Source: Pithys albifrons albifrons (taxonomy: Eukaryota > Chordata > Aves > Passeriformes > Thamnophilidae). Taken from it: a stretch of 64,000 nucleotides of DNA. Below are positions 37,127 through 48,887 of the stretch, in pieces. Within the stretch, counting starts at the first letter, position 1. Each line of letters begins with the position of its first letter. The stretch spans positions 94,101,560 to 94,165,559 of the forward strand of contig NC_092459.1 in assembly GCF_047495875.1 (NCBI RefSeq), given 5' to 3'. Below the pieces are notes generated by a model. That model searched no databases, had not been told where the DNA came from, and was given only the letters and a program-made list of their open reading frames with translations. The translations under genes and the position numbers were made by a program.

Positions 37127-40100
37127 GTGAGTGCAAGCTCCCCATATTCCCTTTCCTGAAAAAAATCAACAACTTCTATAAATCTGCAGTGAGTGCCATA
37201 ATATTACTGATCCAGTAACACACTGAAAGAGTCAATGGAAAGACTCCAGTGAACTCAATGACTGTGTCCTCAGTGTTTTAAAGGTGTCTTTAAAGACCAT
37301 ACCCAGCGCTGATGAACTGCAGAGAAGTCAGCATAAAGAAATTGTTGATGTAAGCTGAAGCACTACTGTGTGAGATGCTGTTTCAGTCTGTCTGTCTATC
37401 ATGGTGCTCTGCAGAGAAGTTTGTTGCATTAAAGTCTCATGGTATAGGCACTGGTGGTTAGAATAAGCTCTGTTCACTTCCTTCTGTAAATTTCTTTGAT
37501 TTTAGTGGAGTTATAAAATTGATGTTAGTGTTATCTGATACTGTTCAATCAAATAGCAAGGCTGCTGGCATCCATCTGCTTGGGAATTACTTGCTACAAA
37601 TGACTTTACCCCACAGACCTGTCTGGGAATACATTATGTCCTGTTTGCTGTTCCTGAGGGCAGGATTTCTCCCGGCAAGGCTGCAGAGGAGCCTGTTTAT
37701 GTGGATGAATGTTGCTAATTACCTTTTGAGAATTTTAGATGCTTCATATTTGTGGTCTTCTCTCTGGGTTGCCTCCCTTTTGTAATGCCCCAATAAGTGT
37801 TTTCCTGCCCCTTATTAGAGGATTTCTCAAAGCCTTTTAAGACAGGAGCCATTAGATATTTTACTGGTGTAGCAAGCAGGGCACTGTTTCTGCTAGGCAA
37901 AGGCTGGGTTTAAAGCACACAATGAGAGTTTTTGAGATACAACATTTGAGAGCAGCAGATGGCCAGAGAGTGACAAAGTCCTCTTAATTAAAAACCATCT
38001 TACAGTTTTTACCAATTAACACCCATAGGACAAACTCTGCTTTTTGTTACATATTCACAGTTGCAGCTTAATGCCCTTGTAGAACTGTGGGCAGAATTTA
38101 GTTGTGTAGTTGCCACATAAAAGTGTTTTTGAAGCACTTTTTTGTTTTTATGCTATCTGGTATCATATGACTTAGAGTCAGATTATAGCATAGTCCAATT
38201 TCATAAAGTAAATCACATTTTCTGTGAGTTAACATGACTCTTGTTTTGATCTTCTTTAGAGAGTTAAATGCAGTACCCACCTGTCCTGTCGACAAAGAAA
38301 CAATAAAAATGCATGAGGTAAGCAGCTATAGCTTTACTTCAGCAGTCAACATCTGCATGGAAAAGGCAAGAGAGCTGAGAACAAGGTGACTCTTACTCCT
38401 CAGGGCAGAGCAGCTTTTTTTTCTCTGAAACAATGCTAAGAGAAGCAGTGTACTCAGTGCTGCTCTCCCGGAAGAGGAAATATGGCTGTAAAGATTTATT
38501 TTAGACCATATGTTCTGACGGTATTTCATTTTAGTCTTCTCTGTTTCCGGTAAAGTGTCAAAGAGTTGCACAAAGTTCTAAATCTTCCCTAGTCATCAAG
38601 TGTCTATTTTTTAGTGGACAGTTTATTGACTTGCTTTTATAATGCCTCATCTTTCTGGGTTATCTTCTTTATTTCGTTGTCTTTGTTTTCACTTGGCTAT
38701 AATTCGGTGCCTTAACTATCTCCATGAAATCTCATTAACTGTGCAGACTTAATTTACTTTTGGGTAACTTTGAGAAGAAAAGATGAGTTCTTCCTTTTTA
38801 TTGTGCAAGCCAGTGTTGGTTTTGTTTGGTTGGTTGGTTTTGTTTATGTTTGGGATTTTTTTGTGTGTGTTTAGTTGGTTTTTTTGTTTTGTTTTGGAGT
38901 TTGGTTGTAATCACAGAATCACAGACTATGCTGAGCTGGAAGGAACCCACAAGGATCATCGAGTCCAACTCTTAAGTCAATGGCCCATACAGGGGATTGA
39001 ACCCATGACCTTGGCATCACTACAACCAAGTTTTAACCAACTGAGCTAATCTCAGGGTCAATGGATTCATTTATCCTTATTTCTATGCTAAGGCTTAAAA
39101 GTATACTATATAGTGGGTTGTGTCAGAATGAATTTTCCAGTGAAATGAAATGTCTCCTTCCTTTCTGTCATACTCCTGATAGGAAATTGTAATCAGACTG
39201 TCCACATGGTTTTTGTTTTTACTTTGCCATCTTCTACTTTGTGCAAATTTTGATGACAACAGTGCAACATTTATAGTGCTCCTTACAGAAAGATCTCTAA
39301 ATAAGACTGGAAGTTTGCTCTGGGGGCTTAATTTGCTTCTGCATACACAACTGAGAACGGTAGAAAGGATATCTCAGCATTGTCTTCATTCCAAAGGCAT
39401 GCTGTGCTGCCTGAACATCGTGGAGCGTGCACAGAGCTGGGTGGCCTTTGGGACCTGTTGGCTCCAGGTGCTTTCTTCTAGATACAGGCAGGCTCTGACA
39501 GTGGTTACATAGCTCCTATGCTATTTATCCTGCTGGCTGTGGGATGGGTCAGTATCTGTAGAATAACTATATGGGAGAAAACCTCTATGCTTATTACAAA
39601 ATTCATATATGGTTTAATTTATATTTATAATATAAATTTTCAATATGAATTATCAAGAACCATACTTACAATTATGGAGTCTACAGTTGCATGCTTAGAA
39701 GATCTGTAGTGATGTTTTGCTCCTTTATATTATTTATAACATCCTTGGTGACTGCATATAAAGTCTGGTTTGCTTCCTTTACAGGTATTCAAAGACAACT
39801 GCTGTAAAAGAGAAGTTCTCAACTTGCATGTGTTCTGCAAAAATTCTCCAGACTGCAATTCAAAAATAATTCTGGGACGATATCAGGTTAGTTTGCTTGA
39901 TCAGATTTTGATGCCTTTGCTTTTTATGAGAACTCTGTGTATTGATGATCAGCTAAATTCCAGTCCTTGTCTTCAGAGATATTGTAGCAATGTAGTTTAA
40001 GTACTTAAAATAACAAATATTATGGCTGTTACCTTGTTCCAGCTTTGCCTTTGGTTATATTTTTTTAACAAAAATCTTTTGCTTTATGTTGTTTTAGTAT

Positions 40101-43100
40101 ATCCACAGTGTCTGTACATATTCTGTATGCTTAGGCACCATGTGATTGTTGATTCAAGGAAACTTGCCAAGTTATACTGGCCATTTGGGCCTATTTTTGG
40201 GGTATCAATTGAATGAAAAGTGAAAGTCATACAAAGGACTCTGCTGTTTCTGTGTCTCTGTTGCACACTGGAGACACAATGAAATACTTTGGAGTTTAAT
40301 TTGCTGTTGTGTGTTGCAGGAGCATCTTCAGCAATGTTTGTTTGAAAGCATGCAATGCACTAATGATGGATGTTGTGATCAAATTCTTCGGAGAGACTTG
40401 AAAGAGCACTTGAGCCAGCACTGTAAATTTCGAGAAGAAATGTGTCAGTACTGTAATATGTATGTGGTGTTCATTAACATAAAGGTAAGATTATAAAGCA
40501 TTCTCTGGAATCCATAGCATGGGTTTCCTCTTGATGCTGCTGAGTGAAAAGTTTCCAGCATTGCAATGGACTTAACAACTCCTGAAACAAGATTTGGCTG
40601 GGTAGCTGAAGGAGAAAGTATGATAAATGTGCTTTAAATAATACTGATTACTGATGATCTCTTATGAACAACAAAGTGATATATGGCTTGCACTGTATGT
40701 TTGGGATTACTTTTCGCATAGCTTCCTCTAGGTATACTGCTTTACAAAAAATGAAAACCATTGCCTTGTTCTGTTTCTTTTTCCCCAGAATCATGAAGAA
40801 AATGACTGTCCTAATTATCCTGTGCCTTGTCTCCAAAATTGTTCACAAATAGTTCTGAAAAAAGAGGTACTATTATTTTTTTCATATACTGTGATTCAGC
40901 AGATCACATGCATTTATGAAAACTGAAAGCTACATTGCAGACCACATTGGCCCATGCCAATAAAATTTCATTGCTCTAAGTATTTTCTTTGTTTAATTCT
41001 TAGAGGGATTGTCTCCCATCTTTTAAGTGGGTTATTTGGTCACTGTAAGCCATTGGTGTTTTGTAGTATGGAGAAATAACTATCTTGCTTATTGACTCTG
41101 AACAATCATTTTCCTGTTTAAGTGAATAGTGGTGTCATGAAAGTGGCTTTTATTCATCTCTTTTGCAGGCATTCAGATTTTATCAGTTCATCAAATTACT
41201 TAATATTTATTTCATCATAAACTTCTTTATTAACACACGCAGATTGAGAAGCACCATGCTGTGTGTCCTGAGGCAGAAGTGGACTGCCCATATAAGCAGT
41301 ATGGCTGTCTTGCAAAGGTACTGTTTCACAGATCTTTTTCTGTACTGGGACTGGACTTATCTCCCAAACCAGAGTCAGAGCAATTATTTCAGAGTAATTT
41401 AATTAGTGTAATTAGTTAAAATAACCAATTTATGTCCTTTCACAGCCTTTTCTAGTATTGGCTAAGATGCTGTACTAGAGAATCAGGACTGCCATTCCCT
41501 CACTTTTATAGCACAGAGACATTTTTATTGTTTCCACCAACAAATCTTTTGCTAACACCTTCAAAAATATGCTTGTCTTATTATTTCATTCTTTCACTTC
41601 CTCCTCTGCCTCACTAAGGTTAAAAGAGGGAAACTTGCTGAACATGAAAACACTGCCCTGAGGGAACACATGCTGCAGATTTTAGACAAGAACTCCCAGT
41701 TGGAAGAACAGGTAAGTCATGTTTAATGATCACTCTTTAGCAGTTCTTGAGGAGAGGACGAGATGAGATTCTACATTTGCTGCCTGGTTTATTTAGCTCA
41801 GCTACATTTTAGAATACTGTTCTTATGGTATTTGCAGACCTGAGAAGTCAGAATAAGCTCTCCTAGTAAAGTCAGTCAGTTACGTGGGAGCCTCTCTGTG
41901 CTCAGGCACACATATTCTCCACTGGGCACTGGGGGAGGCTCATTGCCACTGCTTACCTCATTTGCTTTTGGTCTCTGCTTACAGGAGATAGAAGGTTTGG
42001 AGATAAAGTGTTTTAAAGTTTCATTGGCTGGTAAGGTTGTTCCAGAAAGGAGCCTTTACCTGCTCAAGTCACCCACTTTGTATAGTGCCAGCAATACAGT
42101 ATAGCAGAGCCAGTTGCGAGCACCTTTCTGCTCATGATCACTTCTGTGGCTCCCTGCAGGTGACACTGGGTGTATGCCCAGTCCTAAGGTGAATGCATTC
42201 AGACTGTTGGTGGACTTCCTCTTCGCTTGTTTATGCAAAAAATCAGTGTCCCAAAGCACTGTAACTTGGTTTGGAAGTTTGTGTCCCACACTGACTCATC
42301 ACTTTTACTAGTTAGGCCTCAGCAGAGGGAAAAAAATGTCTATACATACACACAGAAACACACATGCACATGTAAATATATATTATCCCACTTCAGAGCC
42401 AAACAGATTGTCTTGATGGGGATGAGAGATACAAGCCTCTTTGCAACTGTAGCCACACAGATCTATTCAAGAGTCTGATTGCCTTATGCTCAGTTCTTGC
42501 CAGTGCTTATCCACAAATTGTGAATTAAGTAGTGCTCTATTTAGCTAAGTTAGAGACTTTGCATTGTAAACTTTTCCACTGCCACTTACGTTTTAATTTC
42601 TTTATGGTACATTTTGGTGTTCCTTAGCATTTATACTCTGATTTTTCCATCTGTAGATATCTGACCTGTATAAGAGCCTGGAATGTAAAGAAATTAAAAT
42701 CCAGCAGCTGGCAGAGGCCATTAAAAAGTGTGAGAAAGAATTCAGACAGTTTACACAACTGTTTGGTAAAAATAGCAACTTGATGGTAAGCACACAGGTG
42801 AGACACTGATTTTACCTTTTTTACCAATTGCTTTCTTACATCCTGAAATATGTTTATCCAGTAGTAGTTATCATTAATAGCAAGGCAGTGATGAATCTCC
42901 ATCAGCCTTTCTCATTTTTTTTACAATATGGTATTGTCTTTTCATTTTAATCAATAAAGAAGTTTGGATACCTGATCTGGGCAAAAAGCACTGTACAAAT
43001 CCTCATGGTCAGATACCCGTGGCAAATACACTGGTATAAATTTGAGTAATCAGTTGAGTGCAGTGATGCAGCATGAATGGGTCCAAATGAGGGATGGTTT

Positions 43101-44566
43101 CTTGGTCCATAAATGTGCTGAATGAATTACGAAGAAGCACTGAGATATAAGTTCCTAAGCCAGCAGAGCTCTTTGAATGTGCCGTATAGACGATAGTGCT
43201 GACATGCAAAAGACTTCATTAACTTAAATCAAAGAAAGTGGCTGATTTTATGATGTCTCTTGTCTCTACTTCCGACCCTCTTGCAATGGCATGAACTGGG
43301 AAGGCTTTGGCCAGTCACCTGGATAAGTCTGCACGCCTGGAATCGCAAGTGAAACAGCTAATACAGATGGCAAACCAGCAGCAGAGTAAATTAGACTTGC
43401 GGCCCCTGTTTGACACAATTGAAAATGTAAAACAGAAGATTGCCCTGATGGAGGCATACGATCAGCGCTTGGGTACTTTGGCACTTCTGGTTCTTTTCTC
43501 TGTGGGGGGTTTTTGCTGATTTACTCGTGTCTAAGTAAAGGCTCTGGTGCTACAGTCATTGCAGCTCTTCACTAGGAAGGGCTTCCTTCTTGCATTCTAA
43601 GACCAAACTGGTGGTGTATGCTGTGCTCTCCCACCTTCCCCAAATGCACAATGTCTCCCAAATACCCATGGCACTGCAGGGCCAGAGAGCTGGCCTTGGT
43701 CCAGCTGGTGCACTGTGATGAAGGCCATGGTGCTATCCATATTCAAGCATTCAATCTTCTTTGTATTTACCGTTTTTCCTTATTCAACTACCAGCTGCAA
43801 TTACAATTTCAAAAGTTAACTGCTGTAGTAACACTAGCTCATAGCCTGTACTCAGAGTTGGGTAGTTAAGTTTTGCCACCTTGGGTCTGGGAGCTCTTTT
43901 TGTCCAGTGCTGTTTTATTTTACCAAATTTTTGTCTTTTTTGTTTGTTTGTTTATTTTCCTATTTCTTTTTTTTCCCCCTTCTTTCAGCTGTTTTGGAAG
44001 ATCAGTCCAGCAAACACGATCTCCAGATCAATATTCACAAAGCACAGCTCAATAAAAATGAAGAACGATTTAAGCTTTTAGAAGGCACATGCTACAATGG
44101 GAAATTAATCTGGAAAATCACAGACTACAAGATGAAGAAAAAAGAAGCGGTGGAAGGCCGTGTCCTCTCCATAGCCAGCCAGCCCTTTTACACCAGCCGC
44201 TGCGGGTACAGGTTATGTGCCAGAGCGTACCTGAACGGGGATGGCTCAGGAAAGGGAACACACATCTCTCTCTACTTCGTTGTGATGAGGGGGGAGTTTG
44301 ACTCACTGCTGCTGTGGCCTTTCAAGCAAAAAGTTACACTTATGCTCTTGGACCAAAGTGGGAAAAAAAATCATATCGTTGAAGTCTTTAGAGCTGACCC
44401 CAACAGCAGCAGTTTCAAAAGGCCAGATGGAGAAATGAATATCGCCTCTGGATGTCCACGCTTCGTGCCACACACGGTCCTGGAGAACACCAAGAACACC
44501 TATATCAGAGATGACACTCTGTTTTTGAAAGTGGTTGTGGATTTGACTGATCTGGAGGAATTGTGA
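36912..44566 (+). CDS. TRAF5: TNF receptor-associated factor 5
   Basis: Cytoplasmic adaptor for TNF-receptor family members (CD40, LTBR, OX40, CD27) feeding NF-kB and JNK signalling. Ten exons join without a break: 36912-37126, 38260-38317, 39785-39886, 40320-40484, 40789-40866, 41243-41317, 41619-41711, 42657-42797, 43304-43472 and 43989-44566. They total 557 codons plus stop, the same length as I recall for human TRAF5. RING at residues 44-83 (C44, C47, C59, H61, C64, C67, C80, D83), TRAF-type zinc fingers to about 260, a coiled coil to about 380, and a TRAF-C/MATH domain to 557 with LCARAYLNGDGSGKG, FVVMRGEFDSLL and DGEMNIASGCPRF. The start at 36912 aligns with the human N-terminus and follows a good acceptor at 36901. 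Intact. Confidence 0.97.
38260..38317 (+). CDS. TRAF5: TRAF5 coding exon (end of RING)
   Basis: Acceptor CTTCTTTAG, donor GTAAGC at 38318. Encodes ELNAVPTCPVDKETIKMHE; C-P-V-D supplies the last RING ligands. Confidence 0.96.
38909..39054 (-). mobile_element. tRNA-Ile-headed SINE with CR1-like tail (TguSINE1-like)
   Basis: Read on the - strand it begins CTGAGATTAGCTCAGTTGGT (tRNA-Ile A-box region) and contains GGTCATGGGTTCAATCC (B box), then GAGTTGGACTCGATGATCC, TTCCTTCCAGCTCAGCATAG and the CR1-style end GATTCTGTGATT. This layout matches my memory of the zebra-finch TguSINE1. No target-site duplication is evident, as expected for CR1-type insertion. It lies in the TRAF5 intron after 38317. 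Confidence 0.85.
39785..39886 (+). CDS. TRAF5: TRAF5 coding exon (first zinc finger)
   Basis: Acceptor CTTTACAG, donor GTTAGT at 39887; 34 codons. Encodes VFKDNCCKREVLNLHVFC and then NSKIILGRYQ. Confidence 0.96.
40320..40484 (+). CDS. TRAF5: TRAF5 coding exon (zinc fingers)
   Basis: Acceptor GTGTTGCAG, donor GTAAGA at 40485; 55 codons. C-x-H finger pattern: EHLQQCLF, QILRRDLKEHLSQHC and CQYCNMYVV. Confidence 0.96.
40789..40866 (+). CDS. TRAF5: TRAF5 coding exon (zinc finger)
   Basis: Acceptor TTTTTCCCCAG, donor GTACTA at 40867; 26 codons beginning NHEENDCPNYPVPCLQNC. Confidence 0.95.
41243..41317 (+). CDS. TRAF5: TRAF5 coding exon (zinc finger)
   Basis: Acceptor ACACACGCAG, donor GTACTG at 41318; 25 codons with HHAVCPEAEVDCPYKQYGC. 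Confidence 0.95.
41619..41711 (+). CDS. TRAF5: TRAF5 coding exon (last finger into coiled coil)
   Basis: Acceptor TCACTAAG, donor GTAAGT at 41712; 31 codons, ending LREHMLQILDKNSQLEEQ. Confidence 0.95.
42657..42797 (+). CDS. TRAF5: TRAF5 coding exon (coiled coil), tandem donors
   Basis: Acceptor CATCTGTAG. Two in-frame donors are possible: GTAAGC at 42786 and GTGAGA at 42798. I chose the second because it adds VSTQ, which makes the join to the next exon the same length as human TRAF5 and brings the total to 557 residues. Confidence 0.85.
43304..43472 (+). CDS. TRAF5: TRAF5 coding exon (coiled coil)
   Basis: The acceptor is the weak AACTGGGAAG; the donor is GTACTT at 43473. Encodes ALASHLDKSARLESQVKQ and NQQQSKLDLRPLFDTIENVK, ending one base into an Ala codon. 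Confidence 0.93.
43989..44566 (+). CDS. TRAF5: TRAF5 terminal coding exon (TRAF-C/MATH)
   Basis: Acceptor CCTTCTTTCAG. Encodes the end of the coiled coil and the whole MATH domain, including YNGKLIWKITDYKMKK and FLKVVVDLTDLEEL. Stop TGA at 44564-44566. Confidence 0.98.
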
Positions 44567-47545
44567 AAAGTGTTCCAAATCAATGTGACTGCTTTAACCA
44601 TTTAGAACTGCTTTCTTGGTAACTACCAGCCATGCAATAGTGAATTGCCACCAGTCAAGCTACTGAGAATGTTTCACAGCTTGTGGACTCATAACAGATA
44701 ATGAATTGCCAAAGCATCAGCCTTTCCTTTTTTAACCCTTTTTTGAAAACCGTGTTTTTAAGGCAGCTAGAAGTCCAGTTTGATGCAAACATACATTCTA
44801 TCCATATTGGCTCAGTCCAGGCTGGGGGGAATGCTTTTCTCCCATCACCAGACTGGCATTTGGAGATGAAACTCCTCCAGTAACCTCCCTGGAGCCCAGG
44901 CAGGCCTGTGGGCTCCCATCTCTCACACAGAAGTGAAGCCATGCATTTCATCTGTCATGTGCCAGTGCATTTCATCTGTCTGCAATGGGAACATTTCAAC
45001 ATTAACAAATTTGAATCAATGTGTCTTAATGCCTCCATCTCCTGGATTTTTGAATTGGGGAGAATGGCTTCAGTTAGGCAGGGAAAACATTTGCAAAGTA
45101 CCTTGCATCTTTTTTATTTGTTTTTCCAGAAAGCCCAGAGGAAGGTGCCAATGTCTCTTACTTTTTTAGCCTGGTTTTTCAGCTGTATAGAATACCACCA
45201 GGTTACAACATCTTTCTTATGTCCTTTCTTTTCCTGCCTAGTGCCTTGGGACTGATTTCCATTAGTGGTAAACATCCACAGTCCCCATCTAAAGCCAAAA
45301 GCTGCAGGCACTTCTCACCTCTCAGGGCATGGCCAGAGACAAGGCACTTGGCCAGCCTGCCAGCTCTTGGCTGTGCTGTTGGAAGAGGGGCAAAACTCCT
45401 TTTACTTCCACATCTGTACAAAGGAGATGTTTTCTGGCCTACCAGCTCTACAAAAGGCAGGAAGTGCTTTGGATATCTGCTTGGGAAAAGGCCTACATAA
45501 TATGCACTGTTCTTCTCTCCTGGAAATTTGGATGTTTGGGGAAGAAAGGGGAAATGGATTAGGAAGTGAGGTTGCAGTAAGAGCCCAGTTCTCACAGGGA
45601 GTGCAGCTCTAAGTGTTTGTTGAAGGGTGACACAGCCACTGAGTAACAGCTGCTGACTGTGATGCCTGAAGATCTTAATTTTCATTCCAAGTTCCTTCCA
45701 TACTGCAAGGAAATGTGTGCATTGTACAGGGTTTATTGGAGATGCACTAAAACCACCAAGATCAGGCACTAGGAACAAGTGACACAGAATACATGTGCCT
45801 TTTTTTAAAGCCTGTAAGAGAGATGTAATTTTGCATGCTCAGTCATTTTGTTATTACACGTGACAGAATTTTGCATCTCTCATCCCTCACAGATCAGGTA
45901 GTGAAACACCATAGCATTATCCATTGCTCCAAAGCATATCAAGAGACAGCAGGAAACTAAGCTAAGTTTAGAGTAAGAGTAAACTAGGCAGGACAAAAAT
46001 CAAAACGGGGCGCAGACTAAAAGGTATAAGGCAGAAAATTCAAGAGGGCAAACATAGCAAAATGAAAAATGCCCTCTCTGTGCAGGATGTTGATATCAAT
46101 TGACGTAATTCAAGGTTTGGTACTAAGATGAAGGCAAAATACTGTATTTCATATCTGCAATATTATTGCTAGACATTAACTTGCCTACATGGTTTTCAGG
46201 ACATAACTCAGACATATATATGTTTCCGAATTTGGGGGCGGAGCGGAAGAGACCTTAGTAATCTGTACCTCATGGTGGGTTAGCACATCTGAAATCTTTG
46301 TTTTGATCTAGAAGTCCTTTTTGGTTTACAGTGTCTGGATGTACTGAGCCACGATAGGGGCTTTCCTTGTTCCCCGGGGACAGATGGCAAGGAAGACATT
46401 TTTTTCTTTCGTACCAGCATGATTGACTTCAAGAGTCATTTCAGTTGTACAACAGAAAGAATGAGGCCTCACATCCCAACCACTGTTACAGAAAAAGCAA
46501 GCTAGGTTTGACAGTGGTGTGGCATTCTGTGATATCAACCCTGAGCCTTGGACATGGATTTCATGTCTATTATTACTTCAGTATTTGTCTTGTAACTTTG
46601 AAAGTGACACAGCTTGCATAATAACCACTAATAGCTGATGGAATGTACCACCCATTTGTCCTGGGACTCCCCAGTACAGTGGGTGTAAAATACAGAGAGT
46701 GACTGAGAACTCGGACAAGCGAGGGAGGCAAGATGGAAAGGATGTGGTCTGTATCCTGGCAACTTTCCAGCATTCTTCACCTCCAGCACCCCAAGCATAA
46801 AATGGGGATAATAATACTTACAGAAGTGTTAGGACTATTTAAGTGTTTGTGAAAAAGTTTGAGCATGAAAAGAGCTAAGTATTATTAAAACTCCATTTCT
46901 AATTGTTAGAGTAGGTGATGGCATAGTGACGTGAATAAGTGTTAAGTGTTTTCCTGGAAAGATTTTGAAAGCATGTTCGTTTTTAGCCAGTTTATACTGC
47001 AATCTCTCCTCTACCTACTGGTTGGGTTTAGGTTTTTGCCTCAGATATTCCTTTTAAAATTTTGAAGCACAAATGATTCATCCTGGGTGTTAAAACATCC
47101 CTTTTGAAATACTGTTTTATAAAGAATTAGTTGAGAAAATTGATTTTTTTAAAGACAACCTTCTTTGAATTGGTTCTTTTATTACAATAATTGAGAGACT
47201 TATGTTAAAATTTTCAGCGATTTTTTTACTACTTGTAAACAGGATTTTAAAACTCACCTCCTTCCCAATAAGGAAAAAAATTGTTGTATAGCATGAATTG
47301 TCAGGAAAAATTTTGATGTTGCATGAAAAATTACCAAAAAACTTTTCAATAATATTGTACTGGGTAAGTAACCAAAAAAGCATAGGGTATTTCTACATCA
47401 GCATACAGTATGTTTCTAAGGTATTTATTGACAGTTTGTAGTTGTTTGAATATCTCTTACTACAATGCAGGCATTTTCTAGCCAAATGTCTTCACTGTGT
47501 ACATAAACTAATGTAAGAATAAATAATTTTACCATCCTTCTGGAG
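44567..47545 (+). other. TRAF5: TRAF5 3' UTR
   Basis: About 3 kb without another gene, ending at the first AATAAA with a good GU-rich downstream element. Open frames on both strands here are unsupported. Confidence 0.75.
47518..47523 (+). terminator. TRAF5: Poly(A) signal, TRAF5
   Basis: AATAAA followed about 15-25 bases later by CTGGAGTGTGTGTTGCC, a textbook GU-rich element. Nearest convincing signal after the TRAF5 stop codon. Confidence 0.75.
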
Positions 47546-47924
47546 TGTGTGTTGCCTAATATTCATCTTGGCTGGATTGAAGCAGACTCTTGAGAAAGAC
47601 ATAGACTACTGGGTATTTGTTAATTACAATGACCGTGAGGATGACAAGGATGATGACAATAATTCCAGCAAAAACCACTTATTTAGATTAGGAATCAATG
47701 TATTAATTTGATGTTTTGGTTTACACTTAAATATCGTAAAGCAGCTGCACATAGTTCAGTAAATTCTCAGCTAGATCAGACGAACACCCACAAGGTCTGA
47801 GGATCCATTGCAATCAAAGCGGGATTTTACTTGTTTGGAGGAGCTTTGGGCTCAGCAGAAATTGCGTTTCCGTCGAGACCAGTCACAGGAACTGTTTCAG
47901 TATCGCACGACTCTTTCGAGGTTG

Positions 47925-48660
47925 GGAGCGCGGTGTTTAACAGAGGGGGACGCCCAGCCCGGCGGGTGCGGCCTGGAGCGCTGGAAGCCGCTCAGGATGC
48001 GCCTTTCCCGGGATGCGCCTTTTCCAGGATGCGCCTTCCCCGGGATAAGCTTTTTCCGGGATGCGCCTTCCCCGGAATAAGCTTTTTCCGGGATTCGACT
48101 TTCCCGGAGGCGCCTTTCCCGGGACGCGCCTTTCCCGGGACGCGCCTTTCCCGGGATGCGCCTTTCCCGGATTGCGCCTTTCCCGCGATGCGGCTTCCCT
48201 AGGATGCGCCTTTCCCTGGATGCGCCTTTTCCGGGATGGCCTTTCCCAGGACGCGCCTTCCCGGCCGCGCTCCCGTATGCGGGGCAGGAAGCGGCGCGGG
48301 CGCTTCCGGGGCAGCGGGCGGGGCCGGTGGAGGCGGCAGGGCCGGAGCGGCGGCCCCGGCACGTCCCCGGTGGGTCGGGCACGGCGGGTCGGGGAAGGGG
48401 CTGGGGCCGGGCCCCGTGATCCACAGCCTGACACGCAGGGGATGTGGGGAGGAAAAACAACCTTTGAGGCTGCACGGCGGGGGCTCGGACACGGGGCTCG
48501 GCCTCGGCGTTGGCGGTGCGGGAGGATGCGGCGGAAGGAGCGGCCCTCGCGTGTGGGCAGCGGGAAAGGAGCGGTGGTGCTGTCCTGTGCCATGGGCTCT
48601 GGGGTCACCCTGCCTGGCCGGGGGAGGGGTGGGCCAGGTGACTCACTGTGGTGAAACCCA
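47925..48660 (+). promoter_or_regulatory. CpG island, probable promoter of the Ser/Lys-rich gene
   Basis: A CpG-dense block starting about 400 bases after the TRAF5 poly(A) site and ending about 150 bases before the first coding exon of the next gene. It contains the minisatellite, an ETS-like CGCTTCCGGGG at 48301 and a GC box GGGCGGGGCC at 48316-48325. The transcription start and the donor of the presumed non-coding first exon could not be fixed. Confidence 0.75.
47996..48264. repeat. 16-bp GC-rich minisatellite, about 17 copies
   Basis: Tandem copies of GATGCGCCTTTCCCGG with variants (GATAAGCTTTTTCCGG, GACGCGCCTTTCCCGG, GATTCGACTTTCCCGG). A few units are 15 bp. It creates long open frames with repeating peptides on both strands, which are not genes. 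Confidence 0.95.
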
Positions 48661-48817
48661 CTGTGGTCCCTTCCAGCTAAACCCCTTCTAGTGACCTGCC
48701 CTCAGGTGGGATCGCAGGTTTCCTCGGTGTCTGCACTGCCTTTATTTTTCTTTTTAACCCTTTCCAAAATATTTTAGAAAATTATGTTATTGAATGTACT
48801 TTTGTCTCTGACTAGAT

Positions 48818-48887
48818 ATGGATAAGAGCAAGGATGAAAACAGTAGGACACAGTGTGCAACTTCAGAAGAAGGGCTGAAGGTCCGAG
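48818..48887 (+). CDS. Ser/Lys-rich gene, coding exon 1
   Basis: Acceptor TTGTCTCTGACTAG ends at 48815. ATG at 48818, donor GTAGGC at 48888, one base into a Gly codon. Confidence 0.82.

Larger units (their letters stand above)
37127..43988 (+). other. TRAF5: TRAF5 introns 2-10
   Basis: Nine short introns of about 0.3-1.5 kb between the listed exons. The only repeat I recognise is the SINE at 38909-39054. Confidence 0.8.

Noticed and set aside
36912..44566. Assignment to TRAF3 (and of RCOR3 to RCOR1)
   Set aside because: Considered first because RCOR1 and TRAF3 are also adjacent. The RCOR3-type tail, the TRAF5 length and MATH sequence, and the RD3 neighbour all point to the 1q32-type block.
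44118..44578. Antisense frames over the TRAF5 MATH exon
   Set aside because: Shadows of the strongly conserved sense coding sequence.
47831..48691. Long frames with repeating GKAHPGKGASRERR-like or DAPFPGCAF-like peptides
   Set aside because: They are translations of the 16-bp minisatellite, open in several frames on both strands.
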